This document shows positions 25,425 to 34,135 of a stretch of 47,455 nucleotides of DNA, one piece after another. The stretch comes from Tenacibaculum finnmarkense (GTDB taxonomy: Bacteria > Bacteroidota > Bacteroidia > Flavobacteriales > Flavobacteriaceae), in NCBI RefSeq assembly GCF_900239185.1, contig NZ_OENA01000093.1, positions 1 to 47,455 of the forward strand, read 5' to 3'. Within the stretch, counting starts at the first letter, position 1, and each line of letters starts with the position of its first letter. Under the pieces are notes generated by a model that saw only the letters and a program-made list of their open reading frames with translations, was not told where the DNA came from and made no database searches. The translations under genes were made by a program, and so were the position numbers.

Positions 25425-26060
25425 TTATTTCATAAACACTTTGTAGTGTCCTTTTAATTTTAAAAAAACAGTAATATCTTTATCGGTTAAATTTTTAAAA
25501 TACCAACCGTGTTTTCCTTTAAAAGGAGCGGTAAAAGTTCCTGCCATATTATTAGAATATGCGACGGTATAACTTTCATAAAACACCTCTTCAGGCGGAT
25601 TGTTTTGTTTTACTTCTCCATGAAAATCAGTATAAAGAATATCTTTTTTTTCTGATGACCATTCATAATTAAAACTACTGTATTTAAGGGTATTAACCTT
25701 ATATTCTATCCCTTTTTTAGCAGGAACAATAACACGAATACTATCTTCTCTTTCAGTTAATCGCTGTTCAGAAGGCAGGTTATTAGCCTCTAAAGGTTTT
25801 ACAATACTTGGATCAGAACCAATACTTTTAAGTGTTATTTTCTTGAAATTTAATTTAGATGAAGCATCGCTTACTAGCTCTTTTTTATTTTCTTGATACA
25901 GCTTAGCAAAGCCCATTAATTTGCCTGTACCTAAAGGATCTACGCCATATTCGGCAGGTAAAATAGCTACTAAAAGAACTAATAATCCTATAATAAATGC
26001 TAAAAAAACTGATTTTAATAATTGTTTTTTACTCATTAAATTTTGTTTATTTGTTGTCAT
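25425..26060 (-). CDS. 'Transmembrane anchor protein' of metal-resistance loci
   Basis: A 211-residue protein with one N-terminal membrane helix (about 15-38, VFLAFIIGLLVLLVAILPAEY), then AEYGVDPLGTGKLMGF (about 36-51) and an extracytoplasmic beta-rich domain ending FYESYTVAYSNN, GWYFKNLTDK and VFLKLKGHYKVF. This pattern matches proteins annotated as transmembrane anchor protein beside CzcA-type efflux and HupE/UreJ genes in many proteobacteria and Bacteroidota; their biochemical role is not established. It starts 10 bases after the HupE-like gene and is surely co-transcribed with it. The second Met (residue 9) is an alternative start. I infer an accessory envelope role in metal export. Confidence 0.75.
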   Translation of the reverse strand: MTTNKQNLMSKKQLLKSVFLAFIIGLLVLLVAILPAEYGVDPLGTGKLMGFAKLYQENKKELVSDASSKLNFKKITLKSIGSDPSIVKPLEANNLPSEQRLTEREDSIRVIVPAKKGIEYKVNTLKYSSFNYEWSSEKKDILYTDFHGEVKQNNPPEEVFYESYTVAYSNNMAGTFTAPFKGKHGWYFKNLTDKDITVFLKLKGHYKVFMK

Positions 26061-26070
26061 TATTTGTATG

Positions 26071-26760
26071 TTATAAAATGAAATATCCTGTTAATTGATA
26101 TCCTAATAATAAAAATCCTGCTGCCATTAAAAGTATATTGGTAACCTTTGAAAATTTCAAAAAACTTTCATAGTGTCGCCAGTAAGAAATACACAATAAA
26201 ATTGCACCTAAGGCTAAAAACTGCCCTATTTCTACACCTAAATTAAAGCCTAATAAATTAACAAGAAGTCCGTCTTTATCTAATTGAAATTCCTGCAATT
26301 TAGTAGCCAAGCCCAACCCGTGAAATAAACCGAAAATTAACACGGCTTTTTTGGTGTCAGGTTGTTTGTTAAAAAGCGTTTTAAAACCGCCTAAATTATC
26401 AAATCCTTTATATATTATTGAAAATGCTATAATGGCATCTATCAAAAAAGCATTGATACTCACATCGGTTAATACGCCTAATAATAAAGTAAAACTATGC
26501 CCAATTGTAAAATAAGTAACGTACTTTATAACGTCTTTTGTTTTATATAAAAAGAACAAAACTCCTACCAAAAAAAGCAAATGATCATAGCCCGTAAGCA
26601 TGTGTTTGGCACCCATATAAAGAAAAGCGCCAAAAGAAACGCCCTTATTATTTACTAAAAATAATTGGGTACTATCATCTACTCCGTGGGCAAAACCCGC
26701 CAAAGGAATGAGTACTAAAATGAGTGCTAATAATCGGTTTTTTTTTAAATCCATCGTCAT
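26071..26760 (-). CDS. HupE/UreJ-family membrane protein
   Basis: A 229-residue membrane protein with a signal-like first segment (ending AGFAHG) and about six further helices. The family core appears as GAKHMLTGYDHLLFLVGV (about 49-66), with His and Asp in the GYDHLLF motif, then FTIGHSFTLLLGVL (about 86-99), FGLFHGLGLA (about 143-152) and LGFNLGVEIGQ (about 170-180). HupE/UreJ proteins are secondary transporters, mostly for nickel or cobalt, with conserved His/Asp ligands like those seen here. Only four bases separate it from czcB, giving tight coupling. In this setting it may move the metal handled by the pump; direction and metal are inferred. Confidence 0.83.
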   Translation of the reverse strand: MTMDLKKNRLLALILVLIPLAGFAHGVDDSTQLFLVNNKGVSFGAFLYMGAKHMLTGYDHLLFLVGVLFFLYKTKDVIKYVTYFTIGHSFTLLLGVLTDVSINAFLIDAIIAFSIIYKGFDNLGGFKTLFNKQPDTKKAVLIFGLFHGLGLATKLQEFQLDKDGLLVNLLGFNLGVEIGQFLALGAILLCISYWRHYESFLKFSKVTNILLMAAGFLLLGYQLTGYFIL

Positions 26761-26764
26761 CTAA

Positions 26765-28012
26765 TTAATGCACATGACCTTCCATGCCACCTGCTTGTTG
26801 TAATAATTTGCCCTTTAAAAAATGAGCACCTTGCGTAACTATTTTAACATCAAAATTATTTCCTTCAATTGTTTTTATAGCTACAAAACCTGTATCACTA
26901 TTCCCTAAAGTTACTTTTAAAGGAATAAATTCTACAGTATTTTCGGCAGCAAATATAAAGCTTTCGCCTTCTTTTTCTATAATTGCAGCTTCAGGAATTG
27001 CGAATGTTTTTTCGCCATTTAATAATATTTCCGCATTGATAAACATTCCTGATTTTAGGCTATTTTTTTCATCCTCGAAATGCCCGTGAACATTTACCGT
27101 TTTTGTTTTATCGTTTACTTTTTGACTGATTAATTTTATAACCCCTTGATATTCTGTGTCAATTCCTGAAGGTTTAAAAACAAACTCATCACCTTTTTTA
27201 ATTTTGGTAATATCCGTTCCAAAAACATTTAATTCGGCATGCATATGATCGGTATCAATAATTTCCATCATTTCTGAATTTGCTGCTAAAAAAAGCCCTT
27301 TATTTAAATTATTTTCTACCACATACCCCGAAATTGGCGCTTTTATATACACATATTGTTGAATTCCATTTGTTAAAATGCTACTTGCCGATAAATTTGC
27401 CATCTTTAATTGTGCTGCATAACTAGCCACCAAACTTTTTGAAGAATTATACATTCCTTCTGCTATTTGAAACGATTTTTTTGAGGTAATTTCGTTTGCT
27501 AATAGCATTTTTTTACGCTCATAATCGGCCTTTGTAACCTTATTATTATTCACTGCTTCTAAATATGAATATTGCAATTTTATAAAATTAGGATGCTGTA
27601 AAACGGCTACCGTTTGCCCTTTTTTCACCTTATCGCCAGGCAATAAATAGGTTTTATATACAAACGATTCTAAGGGCGCATAAATAGTTGCTTTACTTTG
27701 TGGCGGTACTTCAATAGTTCCTGTAACGGCAATGCTATTGCGTATTTTTCGTTGGGTAATTTCGGCTGTTTTTATATTTGCTGACGCTATTTGTGCGCTT
27801 GTTAAATGCAATTCATTTTCGGCGTGCTCTTCATTTTCAACTTGATGTTCGCTTTTATTTTTACCCTTATTTTTGCCTTTATTTTTTTTATGTGTTCCTG
27901 TTTTTTCTTCGGATGCATGATCGTGTCCTGTATGGTCTTCTTTTTTTGAATTACAACTGATAATCGATACTATTGTTATTAATAAACTGATTATATTGAT
28001 ATATTTTTTCAT
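26765..28012 (-). CDS. CzcB/CusB-type periplasmic adaptor with His-rich N-terminus
   Basis: Membrane-fusion subunit (415 residues) linking the RND pump to the outer-membrane channel. It is a lipoprotein (leader ending IISC, Cys20), followed by a His/Lys-rich metal-binding-like stretch (about 25-70, HTGHDHASEEKTGTHKKNKG), barrel-sandwich/lipoyl halves (about 105-140 and 220-250, PISGYVVENNL), an alpha-hairpin between them and a beta-barrel domain. The C-terminus is again His-bearing (GGMEGHVH). Such His-rich tails are typical for adaptors of Zn, Cu, Ni or Co exporters. It starts 72 bases after the CzcA-TolC fusion. The outer-membrane partner is fused to the pump, so no separate channel gene is needed. 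Confidence 0.9.
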   Translation of the reverse strand: MKKYINIISLLITIVSIISCNSKKEDHTGHDHASEEKTGTHKKNKGKNKGKNKSEHQVENEEHAENELHLTSAQIASANIKTAEITQRKIRNSIAVTGTIEVPPQSKATIYAPLESFVYKTYLLPGDKVKKGQTVAVLQHPNFIKLQYSYLEAVNNNKVTKADYERKKMLLANEITSKKSFQIAEGMYNSSKSLVASYAAQLKMANLSASSILTNGIQQYVYIKAPISGYVVENNLNKGLFLAANSEMMEIIDTDHMHAELNVFGTDITKIKKGDEFVFKPSGIDTEYQGVIKLISQKVNDKTKTVNVHGHFEDEKNSLKSGMFINAEILLNGEKTFAIPEAAIIEKEGESFIFAAENTVEFIPLKVTLGNSDTGFVAIKTIEGNNFDVKIVTQGAHFLKGKLLQQAGGMEGHVH

Positions 28013-28084
28013 CTTTTTATATATTTTTTTCCTGACTAAATCTTTACTAAATCGATTAGATAAAAGTCGGATATTTTTTAATTT

Positions 28085-31000
28085 TTAATTATTTTTTGTG
28101 TAAAATTCGTAGCTAATTACCGTTTGATTATAATTATGAATCAATAATAAATAATTTTGCATCACCTGAAAATACGTGTTAAAACTTTGGTTGTATTTAT
28201 AGGCATCTATTTCGCCAACACTGTAAGCTATTTTTAATTTTTTGATAAATTTATCAGCCTTTATTTTCATGGCTTCAATACCAACTAATTCCGTTTTTAA
28301 ATAGGTTAATTGTTCTTGTAAACTCTTAAAATTATTCTGAATCGCTATTTTATTCGCTTGATTTTCAAAAGCTATTTCTTCGGATATTATTTTTTGCTGT
28401 TTAATTTTAGCATTATTAGCCCAAAAAGAAATAGGAACATTTAAGCCGATATTAAAACCGGTATAATCGGTTGCGTTTCCTGTTTTTCTATTGATAATTC
28501 CTGCGGTTATCTCTGGGAAATAAGATGATTTAGCTACTAAAATATTCTTTTTAGCTACTTTTTCTCTTTTAGATAAAATTTCTAAAAATGCCTTTGAAAG
28601 GCTATCTTTTTTGCCATTATTTTGAAGTAAAACGGCATTTTTCAGCATTTTTTTAATAGGAAATTTTGTTTCAGGAATTATAGCTGTTTTAATTTGTAAC
28701 ACTTCTTTTAATTTATTTTCTACGGATGTAAAATCCTTATAAATACTGCTTTTTTTAGCCTGTGTTCCTAAGGATTGTAAGATTGTTAAATCATTTTCCA
28801 AACCTCCTATTTCTCCTGCATCGTATAATTTATTAGAAATACTTTTTATCAGATTACTATTTTTAGTTTGTTCTTCAAGTAATGAAATAAGCCCATATAA
28901 ATAATGCCATTGCTGATATAAACTTCGAGCAGTTCGAATCGTTTCTTTTACAGAGATATCATTTTCGGCAATCGCTAATTCATGTTTTGAAATCGCTAAT
29001 TTTCTTTTTTGAAGATGTGTTAAAACAGCACCAAAATTTTGATTTGCAGACCATTCTTTTTCTGATAAACCAGCACTAACTCCAACATCTTGATATTTTA
29101 CAGCAATAGGATTTAAAGTAATTGCACTTGCAATCCCCGCTTTATTTTTAACAATATTTAAAGCCGATTTATAACGAGCTACTGATTTTTTTAAAGCGAT
29201 AGCAATTACATTTTGCTCACTTAATTTCTGAGGATTTTTATTTGTTATTTCTTGTGCTTGAACACATAAACTTCCTGATATTATAAATAATAAGCTAAGT
29301 ATTTTTGAGTTTATTTTTATTGATTTAGCATTTTTACTCTCAGAAAATAAATATAAAACAGGTAAAATTAATAAGGTTAATAAGGTTGCTGATATTAAAC
29401 CGCCAATCACCACGGTTGCCAATGGTTTTTGAACCTCTGCTCCTGCTGATGCTGAAATTGCCATGGGTAAAAAACCTAATGATGCTACCATTGCCGTCAT
29501 AATTACAGGGCGTAATCGAACAGAAGTTCCTTTTTTTATAATCGCTTTTATATCGGTCATTCCCGCTTCTTTCAAACGATTGAACTCTGCAATTAGTACA
29601 ATTCCATTTAAAACAGCGACACCAAATAAGGCTATAAATCCTATTCCTGCGGATATTGAAAAAGGCATATCTCTACACCATAAAGCGAAAATTCCACCAA
29701 TTGCCGACATTGGAATTGCCGTATAAATTAAAAAACTTTGTTTAATCGATTTAAAAGTAAAATACAATAATAAAAAAATCAATAATAATGCAACAGGAAC
29801 TGCGATTCCTAATCTTGCACGGGCTTCTTCTAAATTTTTAAAAGTTCCGCCGTAGGTGATATAATATCCGGTATCGAATGGTATTTTTTCGCTAACTTTT
29901 TGTTGTAATTCAGCAACAATACTTGCTACATCACGCCCTCTAACGTTAAAACCTACTGTTATTCTTCGTTTTGCATCATCTCTTTGTATTTGATTTGGTC
30001 CTGTTTTAAAGCTTACATGAGCAACATTTTCTAACGGAATTTGTGCGCCATTTGATGTCGTTACATATAGTTTACGAATATCGTTAATACCTGCTCTGTT
30101 TTGTTTATTCATTCTAACAACCAAGTCATAACGTTGTTCGCCTTCATATACCGAACCTGCGCTTTGCCCAGCAAAAGCAGTGTTTACAGCCGTATTTACA
30201 TCAGAAATATTTAAACCATACAAGGCTAATTGACTTCGTTTATAATCAATAACAATTTGTTTTAAACCTGTCATTTTTTCAATATACAAATCTTCAGCAC
30301 CAGCTACTTCAGGAATAATTTTCCCTAATTCATTTGCATATTTTACTAATTTATCTAAATCTTCTCCGTAAATTTTTAAGACAACATCTTGCCTTGCTCC
30401 TGTCATCAATTCATTAAAACGCATTTGTATCGGCTGTTGAAATCCGTAATTGACACCTAACATATTTTCATCTAATAAATGATTCATTTTTTGGGTCAAC
30501 TCGTTTTTAGTACGTGCTTTTGTCCAATCATTTTTATCTTTTAAGATGATAATTATATCAGCAACTTCAACAGGCATTGGGTCGGTCGGTATTTCTGATG
30601 AACCAATTCTACTTACAATTTGTTCTATTTCATCAGGAAATTCTGCTAATAATAATTTTGAAGATTTATTAGTAACATCAATCGTATATGATAATGAACT
30701 TCCTGTAGAAACCGTTGCTTGAACCGCTAAATCTCCTTCATCTAAAGATGGAATAAATTCTGAACCCATATTTTTAAATGTAAAAAGGCTCAATAAAAAA
30801 ATAAGTACAGCACCAATAAGCACCGATTTTTTATAACTTAAAACAAACTCTAAAATAGGCGAATAAATATTTTGTAATGCTCCTATTATTTTATCAGAAA
30901 TATTCTTTTTGTCGGTAATAGTTTTCTTTAAAAATAAAGCGCTTATCATCGGAACGTAGGTTAATGATAAAATAAATGCTCCTAAAATGGCAAAACTTAC

Positions 31001-32440
31001 AGTTATCGCCATTGGTTTAAACATTTTTCCTTCAATACCTACTAAAGCCAAAATAGGAAGATATACAATTAAAATAATAATTTCTCCAAAAGCCGCACTG
31101 GTTCTAATTTTTGAAGCTGATTGATATACTTCTTCATCCATTTCGGATTGTGTTAATTTTTTTCCTGATTTTTTCATTACTAAATAATGCAATGTTGCTT
31201 CCACAATAATCACCGATCCATCAACTATAATTCCAAAATCAATAGCTCCTAAACTCATTAAGTTTCCTGAAACTCCAAAAAGATTCATCAATATAATGGC
31301 AAATAACATTGCCAACGGAATTACCGATGCAACAATTAAACCTGCTCGTAAGTTCCCTAATAATAACACCAAAATAAGAATCACAATTAAAGCGCCTTCA
31401 ATTAAATTGGTAGCTACCGTGCTAATTGCTTTATCAACTAATTTTGTTCTGTCTAAAAAAGGTTGAATAACAACACCCTCGGGCAAACTTTTTTGAATTT
31501 GAGCAACTCTATCTTTTACACGTTTTATTACTTTTGATGAGTTCGCTCCTTTTAGCATCATTACAATTCCACCAACAACTTCTCCTTCGCCATTTCTGGT
31601 CATTGCTCCGTATCTGATAGCACTTCCTAATTGTACTTTTCCGATGTCTTTAATTAAAACAGGCGTACCATTTTGAGTATTTTTAATAACAATATTCTGA
31701 ATATCTTGCGAGTTTTGTATTAACCCTTGGCTTCGGATAAAATATGCCTTCGGATTTTTATCAATATAAGCACCTCCTGTATTTTGATTATTTTTAGATA
31801 AAGCCTCTAAAACTTCGTTGATACTTACGCCTAGTGTTTGCAATCTTTCGGGTTGTAAAGCAACTTCGTATTGTTTTAAAAAACCACCAAAACTACTAAC
31901 ATCTGCAATTCCTTCGATTCCTAATAGCTGACGGCGAACAATCCAATCTTGAAGAGAACGTAATTCCATAATTGGAAACTTTTCTTTAAAACCTTCTTCG
32001 GCAAATAATGTATATTGATAAATCTCTCCTAAACCAGTAGTTACAGGCGCCATTTCGGGCGAACCAACTCCGTCTGGAATATTGCTTTTTGCTTCGTTTA
32101 AGCGTTCGCTAATTTGTTGCCTTGCCCAATAAATATCTACATCGTCTTTAAAAACAATGGTTACCACGCTTAGTCCGAAACGAGAAAAAGAACGAACTTC
32201 TTCAATATTAGGAATACTAGACATGGTCATTTCTATGGGAAATGTTACTAATCGCTCTATATCTTCTGCCGATTGTGAGGGTGCTGAAGTAATAATTTGC
32301 ACCTGATTATTGGTAATATCTGGCACTGCATCGATCGGTAATTGTTTTAGTGAATAAATTCCCCAACCAATTAATACCAATACAAAAGCGCCAATAATCA
32401 ATTTATTTTTAATTGAAAATTTTATAATGTTATCTAACAT
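28085..32440 (-). CDS. CzcA/CusA heavy-metal RND pump fused to a TolC-family channel
   Basis: A 1451-residue polyprotein. Residues 1 to about 1030 form a complete heavy-metal-type RND transporter: first helix and QLPIDAVPDITNNQVQI (about 31-47), porter domains, and the helix 4 proton-relay segment SLGAIDFGIIVDGSVIIVE (about 395-413). The second half contains FIPSLDEGD and a final helix set near 910-1030. A hydrophobic segment (about 1043-1060, SLLFIISGSLCVQAQ) looks like an embedded signal peptide with an AQ-type cleavage site. After it comes a TolC/CzcC-like channel (about 1065-1451) with two helical-barrel repeats. CzcA proteins normally end near 1040 residues. The start ATG 32438-32440 gives the standard N-terminus. 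A His-rich protein gene lies 321 bases upstream. Confidence 0.93.
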   Translation of the reverse strand: MLDNIIKFSIKNKLIIGAFVLVLIGWGIYSLKQLPIDAVPDITNNQVQIITSAPSQSAEDIERLVTFPIEMTMSSIPNIEEVRSFSRFGLSVVTIVFKDDVDIYWARQQISERLNEAKSNIPDGVGSPEMAPVTTGLGEIYQYTLFAEEGFKEKFPIMELRSLQDWIVRRQLLGIEGIADVSSFGGFLKQYEVALQPERLQTLGVSINEVLEALSKNNQNTGGAYIDKNPKAYFIRSQGLIQNSQDIQNIVIKNTQNGTPVLIKDIGKVQLGSAIRYGAMTRNGEGEVVGGIVMMLKGANSSKVIKRVKDRVAQIQKSLPEGVVIQPFLDRTKLVDKAISTVATNLIEGALIVILILVLLLGNLRAGLIVASVIPLAMLFAIILMNLFGVSGNLMSLGAIDFGIIVDGSVIIVEATLHYLVMKKSGKKLTQSEMDEEVYQSASKIRTSAAFGEIIILIVYLPILALVGIEGKMFKPMAITVSFAILGAFILSLTYVPMISALFLKKTITDKKNISDKIIGALQNIYSPILEFVLSYKKSVLIGAVLIFLLSLFTFKNMGSEFIPSLDEGDLAVQATVSTGSSLSYTIDVTNKSSKLLLAEFPDEIEQIVSRIGSSEIPTDPMPVEVADIIIILKDKNDWTKARTKNELTQKMNHLLDENMLGVNYGFQQPIQMRFNELMTGARQDVVLKIYGEDLDKLVKYANELGKIIPEVAGAEDLYIEKMTGLKQIVIDYKRSQLALYGLNISDVNTAVNTAFAGQSAGSVYEGEQRYDLVVRMNKQNRAGINDIRKLYVTTSNGAQIPLENVAHVSFKTGPNQIQRDDAKRRITVGFNVRGRDVASIVAELQQKVSEKIPFDTGYYITYGGTFKNLEEARARLGIAVPVALLLIFLLLYFTFKSIKQSFLIYTAIPMSAIGGIFALWCRDMPFSISAGIGFIALFGVAVLNGIVLIAEFNRLKEAGMTDIKAIIKKGTSVRLRPVIMTAMVASLGFLPMAISASAGAEVQKPLATVVIGGLISATLLTLLILPVLYLFSESKNAKSIKINSKILSLLFIISGSLCVQAQEITNKNPQKLSEQNVIAIALKKSVARYKSALNIVKNKAGIASAITLNPIAVKYQDVGVSAGLSEKEWSANQNFGAVLTHLQKRKLAISKHELAIAENDISVKETIRTARSLYQQWHYLYGLISLLEEQTKNSNLIKSISNKLYDAGEIGGLENDLTILQSLGTQAKKSSIYKDFTSVENKLKEVLQIKTAIIPETKFPIKKMLKNAVLLQNNGKKDSLSKAFLEILSKREKVAKKNILVAKSSYFPEITAGIINRKTGNATDYTGFNIGLNVPISFWANNAKIKQQKIISEEIAFENQANKIAIQNNFKSLQEQLTYLKTELVGIEAMKIKADKFIKKLKIAYSVGEIDAYKYNQSFNTYFQVMQNYLLLIHNYNQTVISYEFYTKNN

Positions 32441-32566
32441 CTTTTATGTGTTTAATTCTTGATTTTTAAAAATTTTGAAGTGCAATTTTTACGATAATTG
32501 AATCTTATTATTAATGTAGCTTTATTTAAATCAACACTCTAAGCAATAGTAAAAGAACTATATGCC

Positions 32567-32648
32567 TAGCCCCGATTGTAGCATTGTTTGAGCTCCTTTT
32601 TTGATTTTTTTCAAAAAAGAGCGAGTGCGGAAAGCGGGAAATTGCTTC
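32567..32648 (+). repeat. F element copy
   Basis: TAGCCCCGATTGTAGC, TTTGAGCTCC, a short T-rich/A-rich hairpin, GCGAGTGCGG and AAGCGGGAAATTGCTTC. It lies in the 321-base gap (32441-32761) between the small His-rich gene and czcA, opposite to their direction of transcription. Nothing else recognisable is in that gap. This is the only F copy without a nearby R module. Confidence 0.75.
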
Positions 32649-32761
32649 AAAAAAAAATAAATGAAAAGGATAAAAATCGATAAAAATTTACACGAAATAA
32701 CAACATCACCTCGACTGTTAAACAGCTGAAATAATACGATTATTAAAAAGTAAAAAAAGAA

Positions 32762-33100
32762 TTAAACTATTGGAGGTTGAAAAAGCTGGTTTAAATAACT
32801 AGCGGTATTTAACACTTTATAAAAATGATTTTTTGAGTGTTTTTGAAAGAATATAATAATCTGAAAATTGAATTCAGGCGCAATAACAGCGCTTGAAATA
32901 CCTAAAAAAATACAATGATGATGGTGTTCGGTATTTTTCTGTTCTTCGGTATCATTTTGATGATGGGTTTGCGAATGTGCATCGTCCATCGTATTAAAAT
33001 GTGCGGTTTCAGAATCAGAAAAAATAATAGCATCCGAATGTGCCTGCACCGGAGGTACAAACAGCAATAAGGTTAATATGAGGATGCTAATAATTTTCAA
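32762..33100 (-). CDS. Small exported His-rich protein heading the efflux locus
   Basis: A 112-residue protein with a signal peptide (1-20, ending VQA-H). The mature part begins with a His/Asp/Glu-rich segment (about 21-64) containing DDAHSQTHHQND and HHHHC (60-64), then a hydrophobic/aromatic C-terminal half ending YLNQLFQPPIV. The likely start is TTG 33098-33100; no ATG or GTG fits the signal peptide. It is the first gene of the efflux locus. The His cluster suggests binding of zinc, copper or nickel in the periplasm. A second protein of the same design is at 39005. No family is recognised, and the function is inferred only from composition and context. Confidence 0.72.
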   Translation of the reverse strand: MKIISILILTLLLFVPPVQAHSDAIIFSDSETAHFNTMDDAHSQTHHQNDTEEQKNTEHHHHCIFLGISSAVIAPEFNFQIIIFFQKHSKNHFYKVLNTASYLNQLFQPPIV

Positions 33101-33179
33101 TTTATTGATTTAAAAAATTAAATTACAATAATGCTTTGGTTAAGCTGCGTTTTAATGCATTTTAGTTATTGTGTAACGT

Positions 33180-33635
33180 TTAATTCCTGATTTTTTCAGC
33201 AGTTTTCTTAAGTTCATCTTCATTGGCTATTTCGCTATCATGTGATGATAAATAACCTTCGTATTTGTCGAAATACTTAGTTTTATTTGAATTGATTGCT
33301 TTCCATTCGGACATGTCAGCAGTACCATGCATGGGGAAAAGCTTAGTGTGAGCATGATTTACTCCAAAGCCTTCCATCATAAGTCCAGTTCTTCCTACAT
33401 CTTCAAGTTTAGAATCTATTAAAAGTCCAACCTTTTTAGAGGCAAGCATTAAATCTGCTAAATCAGCGTCAGACAGTTCGAAACAATAGCTAGCTTTATG
33501 TTTCTTTGTCGCTACAACAGTGAAACCTAATGTGTTTGGGAATATGGAAAGAAAAGCAATGTGTTTGTCGTCTTCCCATATGACGTGAGATTTTTCTTCA
33601 CCTCGGATTATTTTACAAAAAATACAATCTTCCAT
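33180..33635 (-). CDS. HIT-family protein with altered histidine triad
   Basis: A 151-residue histidine-triad-fold protein. CIFCKII at the N-terminus (Cys4, Cys7) and the NTLGFTVVATKKHKASY segment (34-50) fit HINT-like nucleotide hydrolases. The active-site motif, normally HxHxHxx, reads HAHTKLF: His94 and the expected nucleophile His96 are kept, but the third His is Lys98. HIT proteins cleave nucleoside phosphoramidates or dinucleoside polyphosphates; the substituted residue may change substrate. The start ATG 33633-33635 is standard. Transcribed toward the His-rich gene but separated by 79 bases. G/C use looks slightly higher than in neighbouring genes, judged by eye only. Confidence 0.85.
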   Translation of the reverse strand: MEDCIFCKIIRGEEKSHVIWEDDKHIAFLSIFPNTLGFTVVATKKHKASYCFELSDADLADLMLASKKVGLLIDSKLEDVGRTGLMMEGFGVNHAHTKLFPMHGTADMSEWKAINSNKTKYFDKYEGYLSSHDSEIANEDELKKTAEKIRN

Positions 33636-33671
33636 GATTTCTGTTTATGTTGCACAACAAAGATATAAAAA

Positions 33672-34061
33672 TTATTTATTTAATCGATCTTTAACGTATT
33701 CAACCTTGGTTTTTCCGTGACGCATTGGCGTTCCATCTTCACCTAAACTAACCATTATAATTTTGTCTATTTCTATAATTGTTTTGTGGGTAAGCTTGTT
33801 GCGGACTTGACAATTTAAGGTAATTGAGGTGTTTCCAAATTTTACAACTTCAATACCAATTTCAATAATATCGCCTTGTTTTGCTGAACTTATAAAATCT
33901 ATTTCAGACATGAATTTGGTAACCGTTCGGGGTATTTCTAATTGAATAATGGCATAAATTCCTAATTCTTCATCAATCCATTGTAATAATCGACCGCCAA
34001 ATAACGTTCCGTTTGGGTTTAAATCTTCTGGTTTTATCCATTTTCTGGTGTTAAATTTCAT
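33672..34061 (-). CDS. Acyl-CoA thioesterase, hotdog fold
   Basis: A 129-residue single-domain hotdog thioesterase of the YciA/BFIT-like type, hydrolysing acyl-CoA in the cytoplasm. The diagnostic N-terminal stretch is PEDLNPNGTLFGGRLLQWID (residues 11-30), with the Asn-Gly and GG(R) segment that lines the CoA site and Asp30 in the position used by the family's catalytic acid. IDFISSAKQGDIIEI (about 55-69) forms the next strand. Length is normal for a one-domain hexameric enzyme. The preferred acyl chain cannot be told. It lies between the HIT gene (36 bases) and the VWA gene (74 bases) on the same strand, possibly co-transcribed. Confidence 0.88.
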   Translation of the reverse strand: MKFNTRKWIKPEDLNPNGTLFGGRLLQWIDEELGIYAIIQLEIPRTVTKFMSEIDFISSAKQGDIIEIGIEVVKFGNTSITLNCQVRNKLTHKTIIEIDKIIMVSLGEDGTPMRHGKTKVEYVKDRLNK

Positions 34062-34135
34062 CTTTTTAAGTTTTAAATTATATATACAAAGTACAGGAAC
34101 AATGCTAAGTTACACAATTAAAAGCGATTCGTTTT

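Noticed and set aside
28085..32440. CzcA-TolC fusion as a sequencing error joining two genes
   Set aside because: The frame continues through a coherent linker and signal-like segment without a lost stop or start site, and similar fusions are known from Bacteroidota.
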